64,000 bases of DNA from an uncultured Clostridia bacterium (GTDB lineage: Bacteria; Bacillota; Clostridia; TANB77; CAG-508). Each line of letters begins with the position of its first letter. The first letter of the stretch is position 1. The notes beneath the pieces are model-generated. The model was not told the DNA's origin. It saw only the letters and a program-made list of their open reading frames with translations, and did not search any database. The stretch is taken from contig CAKOPZ010000004.1 of assembly GCA_934101145.1 (NCBI GenBank), forward strand, positions 11,830-75,829, given 5' to 3'. Of this stretch, positions 1 to 8,449 are shown in pieces. Made by a program: the position numbers and the translations under genes.

Positions 1-1
1 T

Positions 2-70
2 ACTATAATCACTGTTGCTTTTGAGATTTCATTGTTACATTCGGAAATTAAAATCGGTGAAAACAAATGA
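2..70 (+). CDS. 3' end of an unidentified gene (partial)
   Basis: An open frame runs from the window edge to TGA at 68-70 and encodes about 22 residues ending in IKIGENK. It lies 44 bp upstream of the prepilin peptidase gene and in the same direction, so it may be the last codons of another pilus gene. Too little is visible to assign a function. Confidence 0.35.
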   Translation, partial: TIITVAFEISLLHSEIKIGENK

Positions 71-114
71 CGAAAAAAGTTGCTTTGTTCATATAATTAT
101 GATTGGAGGGAAAT

Positions 115-942
115 ATGGACTATATATTATATTTATTGATTTTTTGCATAGGTACAGTTTTTGGTAGTTTTTTTACTCTTGCTGTATATAGAATTCCACT
201 TAGACAAGACATAACACATACTCGTTCATATTGTCCAAAGTGTAATCATAAATTATCTTTTTGGGATATGATTCCAATTTTAAGCTATGTATTTTTGGGA
301 GGAAAATGCAGATATTGTAAACAAAAAATTAGACCAAGATATTTGCTACTTGAAATTTTATCTGGAATCGTTTTTGTTTTATTTGCGATTTCAATTAGAT
401 TTAGCATTTGGAATGTTGTGTTCTTAGACAAGCAGGTTATATCATATTTAGTTGCAGGATTATTATACATTGCAACATTATTTATAATTGCTGGAATTGA
501 TAAGGAGAATATAAAAATTGAAAAGCCGGTACTATTATTTGGCTTTATTTGTGTTACTTTATATATGATGTATCTATATATAGTAGGGATAGAAACTAAT
601 GTATATAGATATGTTATATGTTTAGTGTGCTTTTTAATATTAACATTTACAGATACAATTTACATAAGAAAAAATGCAAAAGAAAATTATACAATAGATA
701 TTTTATTATTATTAATCGTAATGCTTATGTTTACATATGAAACGGTATGTATTTATACAATAATAATTACTATGGTAGCAATTGCAATACAATTAATATT
801 AAAAAGAATTTGTATAAAAAAGAATAAGTGTGTAAAGAAACAAGAAACTGTTAATACAAAAATTCCGATTGGATTTTATATGTGTATTGCAAATATAGTG
901 GCTTTAATTGTAAGTAATTTATACATATTCTATTACTTGTAA
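115..942 (+). CDS. pilD: Prepilin peptidase, PilD/A24 family, with a degenerate second catalytic motif
   Basis: A multi-pass membrane aspartyl protease that cleaves the leader of type IV prepilins after glycine. The N-terminal A24 domain has a VFGSFFTLAVYRIP segment and two zinc-type CxxC pairs (Cys40/Cys43 and Cys65/Cys68), followed by several membrane helices. The first catalytic aspartate is probably Asp129 (AGIDKE). The usual GxGD second motif is not visible; a YTIDILLL stretch is the nearest candidate, with aspartate kept but glycines lost. The ATG at 115 is preferred over TTG at 103 because GGAGGG at 105-110 sits just before it. It heads a pilus operon. Activity is inferred from family and context. 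Confidence 0.85.
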   Translation: MDYILYLLIFCIGTVFGSFFTLAVYRIPLRQDITHTRSYCPKCNHKLSFWDMIPILSYVFLGGKCRYCKQKIRPRYLLLEILSGIVFVLFAISIRFSIWNVVFLDKQVISYLVAGLLYIATLFIIAGIDKENIKIEKPVLLFGFICVTLYMMYLYIVGIETNVYRYVICLVCFLILTFTDTIYIRKNAKENYTIDILLLLIVMLMFTYETVCIYTIIITMVAIAIQLILKRICIKKNKCVKKQETVNTKIPIGFYMCIANIVALIVSNLYIFYYL

Positions 943-960
943 TAAAGAAAAGAGGTAAAA

Positions 961-1368
961 ATGAAGGTTGCAAATTTAAAATCAGAATCTGGTTTTACAA
1001 TGACTGATTTGGTGGTCGCATTAATAATATTTTCTATGCTTGCAGGTCTTGTTGGTACATTTTTATATTCTTCATATAAATCACAACTAGAGACAAAGCT
1101 TGCTGGAGATGCAAGTTATTATGCTATAAAGATATTAGAAGATATTGATAAAATAAGTTATGATGATGTTACAAATGGTATGGAAAGTAATTATAAATCA
1201 AAATTTTCTATTCCAAGTGGATATAATTTGACATTGGAAGTTAGCAATTACAATGAAGGAACAAGCAAATTAGATCTTATAAAAAATGTAAAATTAACAA
1301 TAAAATATGGACTTGATAATGAAACAAAGTCTATTGTAATAAACAAAATAAAAGTAAAAGAGGTCTAA
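961..1368 (+). CDS. Type IV minor prepilin
   Basis: A 135-residue protein with a short basic leader ending in Gly11, then Phe12 and a hydrophobic helix (FTMTDLVVALIIFSML), the prepilin processing and assembly motif. Position +5 of the mature protein is Asp rather than the usual Glu. The C-terminal part is a small polar globular domain with little recognisable similarity. It follows pilD by 18 bp with an AGAGG ribosome site. Probably processed by the upstream peptidase and incorporated as a minor pilin or pseudopilin; which class (PilV, PilW and so on) cannot be decided. Confidence 0.8.
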   Translation: MKVANLKSESGFTMTDLVVALIIFSMLAGLVGTFLYSSYKSQLETKLAGDASYYAIKILEDIDKISYDDVTNGMESNYKSKFSIPSGYNLTLEVSNYNEGTSKLDLIKNVKLTIKYGLDNETKSIVINKIKVKEV

Positions 1369-1401
1369 TTTATAATTAATCTTAGAAAGGATAGATTACT
1401 T

Positions 1402-1839
1402 ATGAAGTGTGAAAAAGGTGTAACATTAACAGCATTGGTTGCATATGTAATGGTTTTTATGATAATTATAAGCATTGTTTCTATGATATCAACACATTTT
1501 TATGGAAATCTTGCAAAAGTAAAGGAGCCAGCGAAATATGTTTTGGAATTTAATAAATTTGCTATGTTTTTTATAACAGACGTAAAATTAAATAATTCTA
1601 TTAATTCAATTTCCACAACTTCAATTGAATTTGGGGATGGAACAAAATATGAATATAAAAATAGTAAAATATATAGAAATAATCAGGCTATTTGCAAAAA
1701 TGTATCTTCATTTGAATTTACAAAAGGTGAATACACAGAAAATAATTATAGCAAAACATTAGTTAATGTTAAAGCAGTATATGGACAAAGTGAGAATGCA
1801 TTAAGTAGAACAGTAGACTTTGTTTTAAAATATTGGTAA
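1402..1839 (+). CDS. Prepilin-like protein with Ala at mature position +5
   Basis: A 145-residue protein with leader MKCEKG, predicted cleavage after Gly6, then VTLTALVAYVMVF and a polar C-terminal domain. Position +5 is Ala, so the assembly glutamate is missing. The KGVTLTALV motif closely resembles KGITLIALV of the variable-region protein at 62707, which suggests that both are handled by the same peptidase. It lies between another minor prepilin and pilB. Likely a minor or tip pilin, since pilins without Glu5 are often initiators (family knowledge); the exact role is unknown. Confidence 0.72.
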   Translation: MKCEKGVTLTALVAYVMVFMIIISIVSMISTHFYGNLAKVKEPAKYVLEFNKFAMFFITDVKLNNSINSISTTSIEFGDGTKYEYKNSKIYRNNQAICKNVSSFEFTKGEYTENNYSKTLVNVKAVYGQSENALSRTVDFVLKYW

Positions 1840-1925
1840 ATTAATGTAAATAATAATAAGTACTATTTAAAATGTTTATGATATAGTATAATAGTTTTAT
1901 ATAAACAAAAGAAAGGAGAATTACT

Positions 1926-3551
1926 ATGGGGGAAAGAAATAGACAACCTTTAGGAATAGAACTTGTAAAAAGAGGAATAGTAACAGAAGAGGATATAACA
2001 AGAGCACTTGAATTTCAAAAAACACAACCAGGAAGAAAACTAGGAGATATATTAAATACTTTAAAAGTTTGTGATTCATATGTGCTGATAGATGCTATTG
2101 GAGATATTTTGGAAGAAAATGCAATGTTTCTTCGTGAAAGCGACATAAAGGTTAATATACTTGATTATATTTCAATAGATCTTGCTAAAGCCAACAAAGC
2201 AATTCCTTTTGAAGTTGGTGGAGGTAAAATTAAGGTGTGTTTTGCAGATACATCAAATAAAAAATCTGTAGAAACAATTAGACTTTTATTGTTAAATAGA
2301 GGGCTAATTATGGAAAAATATATTACATTTGCTACCAATATTGAAAATATTTTAGCAAGTTTAGAAGGAAAATCTGGAGATATTGATATTAATGCTGATG
2401 TATCAGGCTTAATAGATAGTGTAATAAAATCTGCTATGGAGAAAAGAGCAAGTGATATTCATATAGAGCCACTTCAAAAATCATTAAGAATTAGGTATAG
2501 AATTGATGGACAATTGGTAACAGTTACAACAATTGATAATGAAAAACAATCACAAATAATTGGAAGACTTAAGGCTATATCTAATATGCATCAAGAAAAA
2601 CAAGAATCTCAAGATGGAAGAATTATCATGTATCCAGACTATAATATTCGTGTGTCTTCACAAAAAAATATTTATGGTGAAAAATTCGTTTTGAGATTAC
2701 TTAAAAAGAATGAAAATGTTAAGGAAATATTTGAGCTTGGTTTTCCAAGAGATGAAAAATTATTAAAAGATGCATTTAATAAGAAAAATAGTATTACAGT
2801 TATTGCAGCACCAACTGGAGAAGGAAAAACTACTACTTTATATAGTATTATTGATTACCTAAATAGACCAGAAATAAATATTACAACAATTGAGGATCCA
2901 GTAGAAATTCGTATTAATGGATTAAATCAAATTGAAATTGATAATAAAACAACATTTGCAGGTTCTTTAAGAACAGTTTTAAGACAGGATCCAGATATTA
3001 TATTAGTTGGTGAAATTAGAGATGATGAAACAGCAGAGATTGCAATGCAAGCTGGACAAACAGGTCATTATGTATTATCAACAATTCATACAATAAATAG
3101 CATAGAAGTTGTAACAAGATTAAGAAAAATGGGGATATCAAATTACGATATTTCAAGTACACTTGCTACAGCTGTATCACAAAGATTAGTAAGAAAATTG
3201 TGTCCAAACTGCAGAAAAGAAAGAGACTTTACTAAAGAAGAGATAGAAATTATGACTAAAATAGGAAATCAGTATGGTGTTTCATTTGATTTTGAAGGTA
3301 AAAAGACATATGATGCAGTAGGATGTAAAAAATGCAATAATAGTGGGTATTATGAGAGAATAGGTATTTTCGAAGTATTAATATTAAATGATAAGATTAG
3401 AACATTAATTTCAAACAATGCACCTGTAATTGATATAAAAAAAGCTGCTATGGAAGAAGGATATTTACCACTTGTTATTGATGGTATAAAAAGAGTTTTA
3501 GATGGCACAACAAATTTAAATGAACTAAATAATAAATTAGCACTTTATTAA
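1926..3551 (+). CDS. pilB: Type IV pilus extension ATPase PilB/GspE
   Basis: A 541-residue cytoplasmic hexameric ATPase powering pilus assembly. An N-terminal GspE-N domain (about 1-150) precedes the ATPase core. Walker A is APTGEGKTTT near residue 295, where Glu replaces the usual Ser; an Asp-box/Walker B, DPDIILVGEIRD, lies near 356. A tetracysteine zinc module (CPNC near 424, CKKC near 466) is typical of PilB/GspE. The start is ATG after AAAGGAG. An 86-bp gap from the prepilins and 24 bp to pilT indicate one operon. Confidence 0.93.
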   Translation: MGERNRQPLGIELVKRGIVTEEDITRALEFQKTQPGRKLGDILNTLKVCDSYVLIDAIGDILEENAMFLRESDIKVNILDYISIDLAKANKAIPFEVGGGKIKVCFADTSNKKSVETIRLLLLNRGLIMEKYITFATNIENILASLEGKSGDIDINADVSGLIDSVIKSAMEKRASDIHIEPLQKSLRIRYRIDGQLVTVTTIDNEKQSQIIGRLKAISNMHQEKQESQDGRIIMYPDYNIRVSSQKNIYGEKFVLRLLKKNENVKEIFELGFPRDEKLLKDAFNKKNSITVIAAPTGEGKTTTLYSIIDYLNRPEINITTIEDPVEIRINGLNQIEIDNKTTFAGSLRTVLRQDPDIILVGEIRDDETAEIAMQAGQTGHYVLSTIHTINSIEVVTRLRKMGISNYDISSTLATAVSQRLVRKLCPNCRKERDFTKEEIEIMTKIGNQYGVSFDFEGKKTYDAVGCKKCNNSGYYERIGIFEVLILNDKIRTLISNNAPVIDIKKAAMEEGYLPLVIDGIKRVLDGTTNLNELNNKLALY

Positions 3552-3575
3552 TATTAAAGGTTAGGAGGGAAACGA

Positions 3576-4694
3576 ATGATAGATATAGATTTAATATTGA
3601 CAATAGCCAAAGAAAGAGATGCTTCTGATGTGCATTTAATATGTGGAATGAAGCCTATACTAAGAATTATGAGAAAATTAGTTCATATTGAGGAATTAGA
3701 AGAACTTACAGTTGACGATATGAATGATGCATACGATTATTTTGTACGTGGAAATCTAGATAAAGACAAAGTATTCAAAGATACAAGAAAACTAGACTGT
3801 TCATATGAATTTGAAGACATACGTTTAAGGGTAAATATTTCATATTCTGATGAAATTCCATTGTTTACATTAAGACTTATAAAAAAGAATTTACCTAAAT
3901 ATGAAGAACTGGGTGTACCAGATGTTGTAAGGAGGATGACACATCAACCACAAGGATTGATTTTGGTAACAGGAAAAACAAACTCTGGTAAAACAACAAC
4001 ACTTAATGCTTTGATTAATGAAATAAATGAGACACAAAATAAAAAGATTTTAACATTGGAGAATCCTGTTGAATATAAACACAAATCAAAAAAATCAGTA
4101 ATAGTTCAAAAGGAAATTGGTCTTGGACGCGATTGCTTAACATTTAGTGATGGTGTTAAAAACTCTTTAAGAGAGGACTGTGATATTCTTGTAATAGGTG
4201 AGATTAGAGATAAGGAAACAATGGAAGCTGCAATTGAAACAGCAGAGTCAGGACATTTGGTTATTGGAACACTGCATACAAAATCATGTGCTGAAACAAT
4301 AGACAGAATGGTAAATTTCTATGAAATAAGAGATCAACAAACTGTAAAATATATGATTTCATCATTATTAAAATTAGTTATATCACAAAGGTTATTACCA
4401 TCTAAAAGAGGGGATTTAGTATTGGTACCAGAAGTTATGGTTGTTGATAATATAATTTCGGGTATAATAAGAAAAGATAAGATAAGCGTTTCTGAAATAG
4501 AAGATGCAATTCAAAGCAATAGCGAAAAGGGAAGTATAGGACTTATAAATTCTATAGCAGAGTTATTTGTCAATGATGTTATTACATTAGAGCAAGCAAA
4601 AGCTCAAATAGAAGAGAAAAATATAGAGATTTTAAATAGAACAATAATGCAATTAAAAATAAAAAGAGATAGAGAAAATAGAATAGAACAATAA
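3576..4694 (+). CDS. pilT: Type IV pilus retraction ATPase PilT
   Basis: A 372-residue ATPase that lacks the tetracysteine zinc module of PilB, as expected for PilT. It starts with the family signature DASDVHL. Walker A is GKTNSGKTTT near residue 131 and Walker B is ILVIGEIRD near 203, followed by a His box (HLVIGTLHT). It drives pilus depolymerisation, so twitching motility or surface retraction is expected. It has a GGAGGG ribosome site and lies directly between pilB and pilC. Confidence 0.92.
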   Translation: MIDIDLILTIAKERDASDVHLICGMKPILRIMRKLVHIEELEELTVDDMNDAYDYFVRGNLDKDKVFKDTRKLDCSYEFEDIRLRVNISYSDEIPLFTLRLIKKNLPKYEELGVPDVVRRMTHQPQGLILVTGKTNSGKTTTLNALINEINETQNKKILTLENPVEYKHKSKKSVIVQKEIGLGRDCLTFSDGVKNSLREDCDILVIGEIRDKETMEAAIETAESGHLVIGTLHTKSCAETIDRMVNFYEIRDQQTVKYMISSLLKLVISQRLLPSKRGDLVLVPEVMVVDNIISGIIRKDKISVSEIEDAIQSNSEKGSIGLINSIAELFVNDVITLEQAKAQIEEKNIEILNRTIMQLKIKRDRENRIEQ

Positions 4695-4745
4695 AATACA
4701 TATCTATGAATATTAGATATAAATAATTGTTAAAAGGAGGAGGAA

Positions 4746-6110
4746 ATGCCAGAGTATAGATACAGAGCGATAACTGATAAGGGACAAATTGTAAATAATA
4801 GAGTAGAAGATGTAAATAGAAATACTTTAATTAAAAGATTAAAAAACAACAATTTGTTGCCTATTAGTATTACGCAAGTTAGGTATAATAGTAAAAAGAA
4901 AAAAGTAAGTAAAAGAAATGTTATGGATATTGCAGATATCATGAAACAGGCCGATTCATCTAATATTTTACAAGGTAGAATTGTTAATAAGCCAAAATTT
5001 AAAGAAAGAGTTAATCTTGCACTTGCTAGGGATGAAAAGGTAACTCCAAGAGATATAATAATTTTTACTCAAAATTTTTATTTACTTAAAAAAGCTAATT
5101 TTAATAATATTCATGCATTAAGTACAATAATTGAAAGTACAGAGAATATGACTTTAAGAGGAGTACTTGAAGACATACTTGCTGGTGTTGAAGATGGTGA
5201 ATATATGTATACAACAATGGAATATTATTCTAATATATTTCCATATCTTTATACAAATATGATTAAGGTTGGAGAGTTATCAGGAAATCTTACAAAATCA
5301 CTTGAACAAGCTGTAAAGTATATGGAAACATCAACTGATACAAGTAATAAGCTTAGAAAAATAATACTTCCAAATGCTATACAATTGGTTCTATTAATTG
5401 GTTTATTAATATTTGGTGTAGCATATATTATACCTTTAATACAAGAATCTTTTGCTGCTGCAGGAGCTACTACTCAACTTCCTGCAATAACGCTTTGGTT
5501 TGTTGATTTTTGTAATCGAGTACAGCAATTCTGGTATATTCCAGTGATAATAATTGCAGGAATTGCTACAATTATTGTAACATACATTAATACTCCAAAA
5601 GGTAAATATAATTTTCACTATTTTAAATACAAAATGCCAGTGTTTGGAAGCCTAATTTATGCTATGGATTTTGAAAGATTAATGAAAGCTATGCTTTTAA
5701 ATTTGGAGAATGGTATGAGAATTCAAGAGGCATTAGAGGTTAGTAAATCAGTAGTAAAAAACTATGTTATGCTTTCTATTATTGAAACGGCTATTAACAA
5801 TATTTTAATTGGTGCATCTTGGATAGAGCCATTTGAAAGATCAGGACTTTCATCTTCAATGGAAACTGAAATGCTTAAAATAGGTATGCAAACAGATTTA
5901 ACTGGAATGATGAGAAAACTTGTTGAATATATGGAAATTGATATAGAGAACAAAATGCAGAAAGTAATGAGCGTATTACCACAAATTGTATATGCAATTG
6001 TTGGTATAGCATTGATTTTCTTGGTAATTGTAATTATTGTACCTTGTATACAATTGTATATGGGTGATTGGCTATTTGACTCTGTAGACTTACCAGAACA
6101 ATTCAAATAA
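4746..6110 (+). CDS. pilC: Type IV pilus inner-membrane platform protein PilC/GspF
   Basis: A 454-residue platform protein that couples PilB/PilT to the growing pilin filament. It contains two GspF domains: a first cytoplasmic four-helix block (about 90-210) with a membrane segment, and a second block (about 290-400) ending in a C-terminal helix (IVYAIVGIALIFLVIVIIV). The N-terminal YRYRAITDKGQIV segment is typical of the family. The ribosome site is AGGAGGAGG. It is the last pilus gene here; no major pilin or PilM/N/O genes are in the window. Confidence 0.92.
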   Translation: MPEYRYRAITDKGQIVNNRVEDVNRNTLIKRLKNNNLLPISITQVRYNSKKKKVSKRNVMDIADIMKQADSSNILQGRIVNKPKFKERVNLALARDEKVTPRDIIIFTQNFYLLKKANFNNIHALSTIIESTENMTLRGVLEDILAGVEDGEYMYTTMEYYSNIFPYLYTNMIKVGELSGNLTKSLEQAVKYMETSTDTSNKLRKIILPNAIQLVLLIGLLIFGVAYIIPLIQESFAAAGATTQLPAITLWFVDFCNRVQQFWYIPVIIIAGIATIIVTYINTPKGKYNFHYFKYKMPVFGSLIYAMDFERLMKAMLLNLENGMRIQEALEVSKSVVKNYVMLSIIETAINNILIGASWIEPFERSGLSSSMETEMLKIGMQTDLTGMMRKLVEYMEIDIENKMQKVMSVLPQIVYAIVGIALIFLVIVIIVPCIQLYMGDWLFDSVDLPEQFK

Positions 6111-6143
6111 ATGTTATTATTAAATATGAATAAAGCAACTAAG

Positions 6144-6172
6144 TTGACAAAAATAGTAAAAAATAGTATAAT
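6144..6172 (+). promoter_or_regulatory. Consensus sigma-A promoter for the candidate ncRNA
   Basis: TTGACA (6144-6149), 17-bp spacer, TATAAT (6167-6172). The match to the housekeeping consensus is perfect, immediately after pilC, and it faces a 300-bp region without a protein gene. Confidence 0.85.
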
Positions 6173-6178
6173 CTATAA

Positions 6179-6402
6179 CAGATGTTACCAAAATAGGTAA
6201 AGAAGAGATTTATATGTGATATAAAAACAAGATTAAATTGTAAACGAAGAGCGGATTATATATTTTTTATAGGTATATTTTTATAATATATAAATAGTTG
6301 ATTAGTTGTTAGAAAATAACAATGTTTATTTTGTGCGGGAAAAATTAAACAATAGACAAAATATATAACCAAAAAAGTAGTTTATAATAAACTACTTTTT
6401 TT
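6179..6402 (+). ncRNA. Candidate structured small RNA of about 220 nt
   Basis: The stretch between pilC and rnjA has no convincing open frame. It is bounded by a perfect promoter and a strong Rho-independent terminator (14-bp stem 6371-6384/6388-6402, U-rich end), so a discrete transcript of about 224 nt is expected. The RNA contains GC-richer single-stranded-looking islands (GAGCGG near 6249, GTGCGGG near 6333) in an otherwise AT-rich region. It could be a 6S-like or other housekeeping RNA. I could not match it to a family from sequence alone. Confidence 0.55.
6371..6402 (+). terminator. Intrinsic terminator of the candidate ncRNA
   Basis: A 14-bp perfect stem with a three-base loop; its 3' arm ends in seven Ts. 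It separates the small RNA from the RNase J gene. Confidence 0.85.
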
Positions 6403-6473
6403 CTAATATTGGAAAGGTAAAAATTTCCTATTTGACATATATAAATAATTACTAAAAAAGAGAGGATGATAAA

Positions 6474-8420
6474 ATGAAAGAGGAAACATCAGGTATGACT
6501 GGTTCTACAGAAAAGAACATACCACAAAAAGAAAAACAAACTCGAAGAATGCCAAGAAGAAAAAGTACAAGAATAGATGGCAATAAGAGTACACAAAATG
6601 TAGAAGCTAAAAAAAGAAGAACTTCAAAAAAGGGAGAAGAAAAAATAAAAGGAAAACTAAGAAAAGAAGAGAAATCTCATTCAGAAGTGACAAAAAGTAA
6701 CATATATTTGGAAGAAAGAAGAAAGATGCAAAGAAAACCTAGTATTCCAAAATTTGAATTTAAAAAAGAAAATTTGAAAATTATACCACTAGGTGGATTA
6801 GATGAAATCGGAAAAAATATAACAGTTTTTGAATATGGAAATGAGATTGTTTTAGTAGACTGTGGACTAGAATTTCCAGAAGATGATATGCTTGGAGTAG
6901 ATTTAGTTATTCCAGATATCACTTATCTTGAAAAAAACAAAGAAAAAATAAAAGGACTTGTAATAACACATGGTCACGAAGATCATATTGGTTCAATACC
7001 ATATTTACTAAGACAAATTAATGTACCAATTTATGCTACAAAATTAACTATTGGATTAATACAAAATAAACTTGAAGAACATAAATTACTTGCAAGTACA
7101 AAACTAGTAACAGTTGAACAAGGTCAAACTGTTAACTTTGGAAATATAAAAGTAGAATTTATAAGAAGTAGCCATAGTATTCCAGATTCTGTAATGCTTG
7201 CAATTACCACACCAGCAGGAACTGTACTTCATACAGGTGACTTTAAAATTGATTATACACCAATTGATAATCAATTAATGGATTTAGGAAGAATAGCAGA
7301 ACTTGGGAATAAGGGAATTTTAGCACTTCTTTCTGATAGTACAAATGCTGAAAGAAAAGGATTCACAATGTCGGAAAGTTCAGTTGGAGAGGTTTTTGAT
7401 AGATTGTTCCAACATAATTCAAAAAGAATAGTTGTTGCAACTTTTGCATCAAATGTGCATAGAGTACAACAAATAGTAAATTCAGCTGTAAAATATGGTA
7501 GAAAAATTGCAGTATGTGGTAGAAGTATGATAAATATGATTGAAACAGCAAGAGAACTAGGATATATAGATTCTCCTGAAAATTTATTTATTGATATTGA
7601 TATGATAAAAAATTATACAGATGACCAATTAGTTATAATTACAACAGGAAGTCAAGGAGAGACAATGTCTGCATTAACAAGAATGGCAGCAGGTGAGCAC
7701 AAAAAAGTTGTTATTACACCAAATGATATGGTAATTATTTCTGCAACACCAATACCAGGAAACGAAAAACTTGTATCGAATGTTATAAATGATTTAATGC
7801 AAATAGGTGCAGAGGTTGTATATAGTGCATTAGAAGATATACACGTATCAGGTCACGCATGTCAAGAAGAGCAAAAATTGATTTTAGCATTAGCAAGACC
7901 AAAGTATTTTATACCAGTACATGGAGAGTACAAACAACTTAGAGCACATGCAGAAACAGCAAAAAAAATGGGAATACCACCAGAAAATATATTCTTGCTT
8001 AATAATGGTAGAGTATTAGAGCTTAATAAAAAAGAAGCTAAAATTACAACCTCAGTTCCATCAGGAAGAATACTTGTTGATGGTTTAGGTGTTGGAGATG
8101 TTGGAAACATAGTACTTCGTGATAGACAACATTTATCACAAGATGGACTTATTGTAATAGTTATGACAATGGATTCTTCAACAGGAGAAATTGTTTCAGG
8201 TCCAGATGTGGTATCTAGAGGATTTGTATATGTTAGAGAATCAGAAAATCTTATGGAAGATGTAAAAAGAGCAATAAGGGACGAAGTAAGAATGTTTGAA
8301 GAACATGGAATTCGTGATTGGTCAACAATAAAATCTACATTAAAAGATAATTTAAGAGACTATATATTCCAAAGAACAAAACGTAACCCTATGATACTAC
8401 CAATTATAATGGAAGTGTAG
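6474..8420 (+). CDS. rnjA: Ribonuclease J with a long basic N-terminal extension
   Basis: A 648-residue metallo-beta-lactamase/beta-CASP RNase for mRNA decay and rRNA maturation. The zinc motif HGHEDH lies near residue 165, with further ligands in SSHSIPDS and HTGDFK and a C-terminal HVSGHA. The family is normally about 555 residues; the first 100 residues here are a Lys/Arg/Glu-rich low-complexity extension before the IIPLGGLDEIGKN start of the conserved fold. The ribosome site is GAGAGG. The gene lies 29 bp upstream of gltX. Whether RNase J1 or J2 is meant cannot be settled. Confidence 0.92.
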   Translation: MKEETSGMTGSTEKNIPQKEKQTRRMPRRKSTRIDGNKSTQNVEAKKRRTSKKGEEKIKGKLRKEEKSHSEVTKSNIYLEERRKMQRKPSIPKFEFKKENLKIIPLGGLDEIGKNITVFEYGNEIVLVDCGLEFPEDDMLGVDLVIPDITYLEKNKEKIKGLVITHGHEDHIGSIPYLLRQINVPIYATKLTIGLIQNKLEEHKLLASTKLVTVEQGQTVNFGNIKVEFIRSSHSIPDSVMLAITTPAGTVLHTGDFKIDYTPIDNQLMDLGRIAELGNKGILALLSDSTNAERKGFTMSESSVGEVFDRLFQHNSKRIVVATFASNVHRVQQIVNSAVKYGRKIAVCGRSMINMIETARELGYIDSPENLFIDIDMIKNYTDDQLVIITTGSQGETMSALTRMAAGEHKKVVITPNDMVIISATPIPGNEKLVSNVINDLMQIGAEVVYSALEDIHVSGHACQEEQKLILALARPKYFIPVHGEYKQLRAHAETAKKMGIPPENIFLLNNGRVLELNKKEAKITTSVPSGRILVDGLGVGDVGNIVLRDRQHLSQDGLIVIVMTMDSSTGEIVSGPDVVSRGFVYVRESENLMEDVKRAIRDEVRMFEEHGIRDWSTIKSTLKDNLRDYIFQRTKRNPMILPIIMEV

Positions 8421-8449
8421 AAAAATATTAAATAAGGGAGAGATATATA

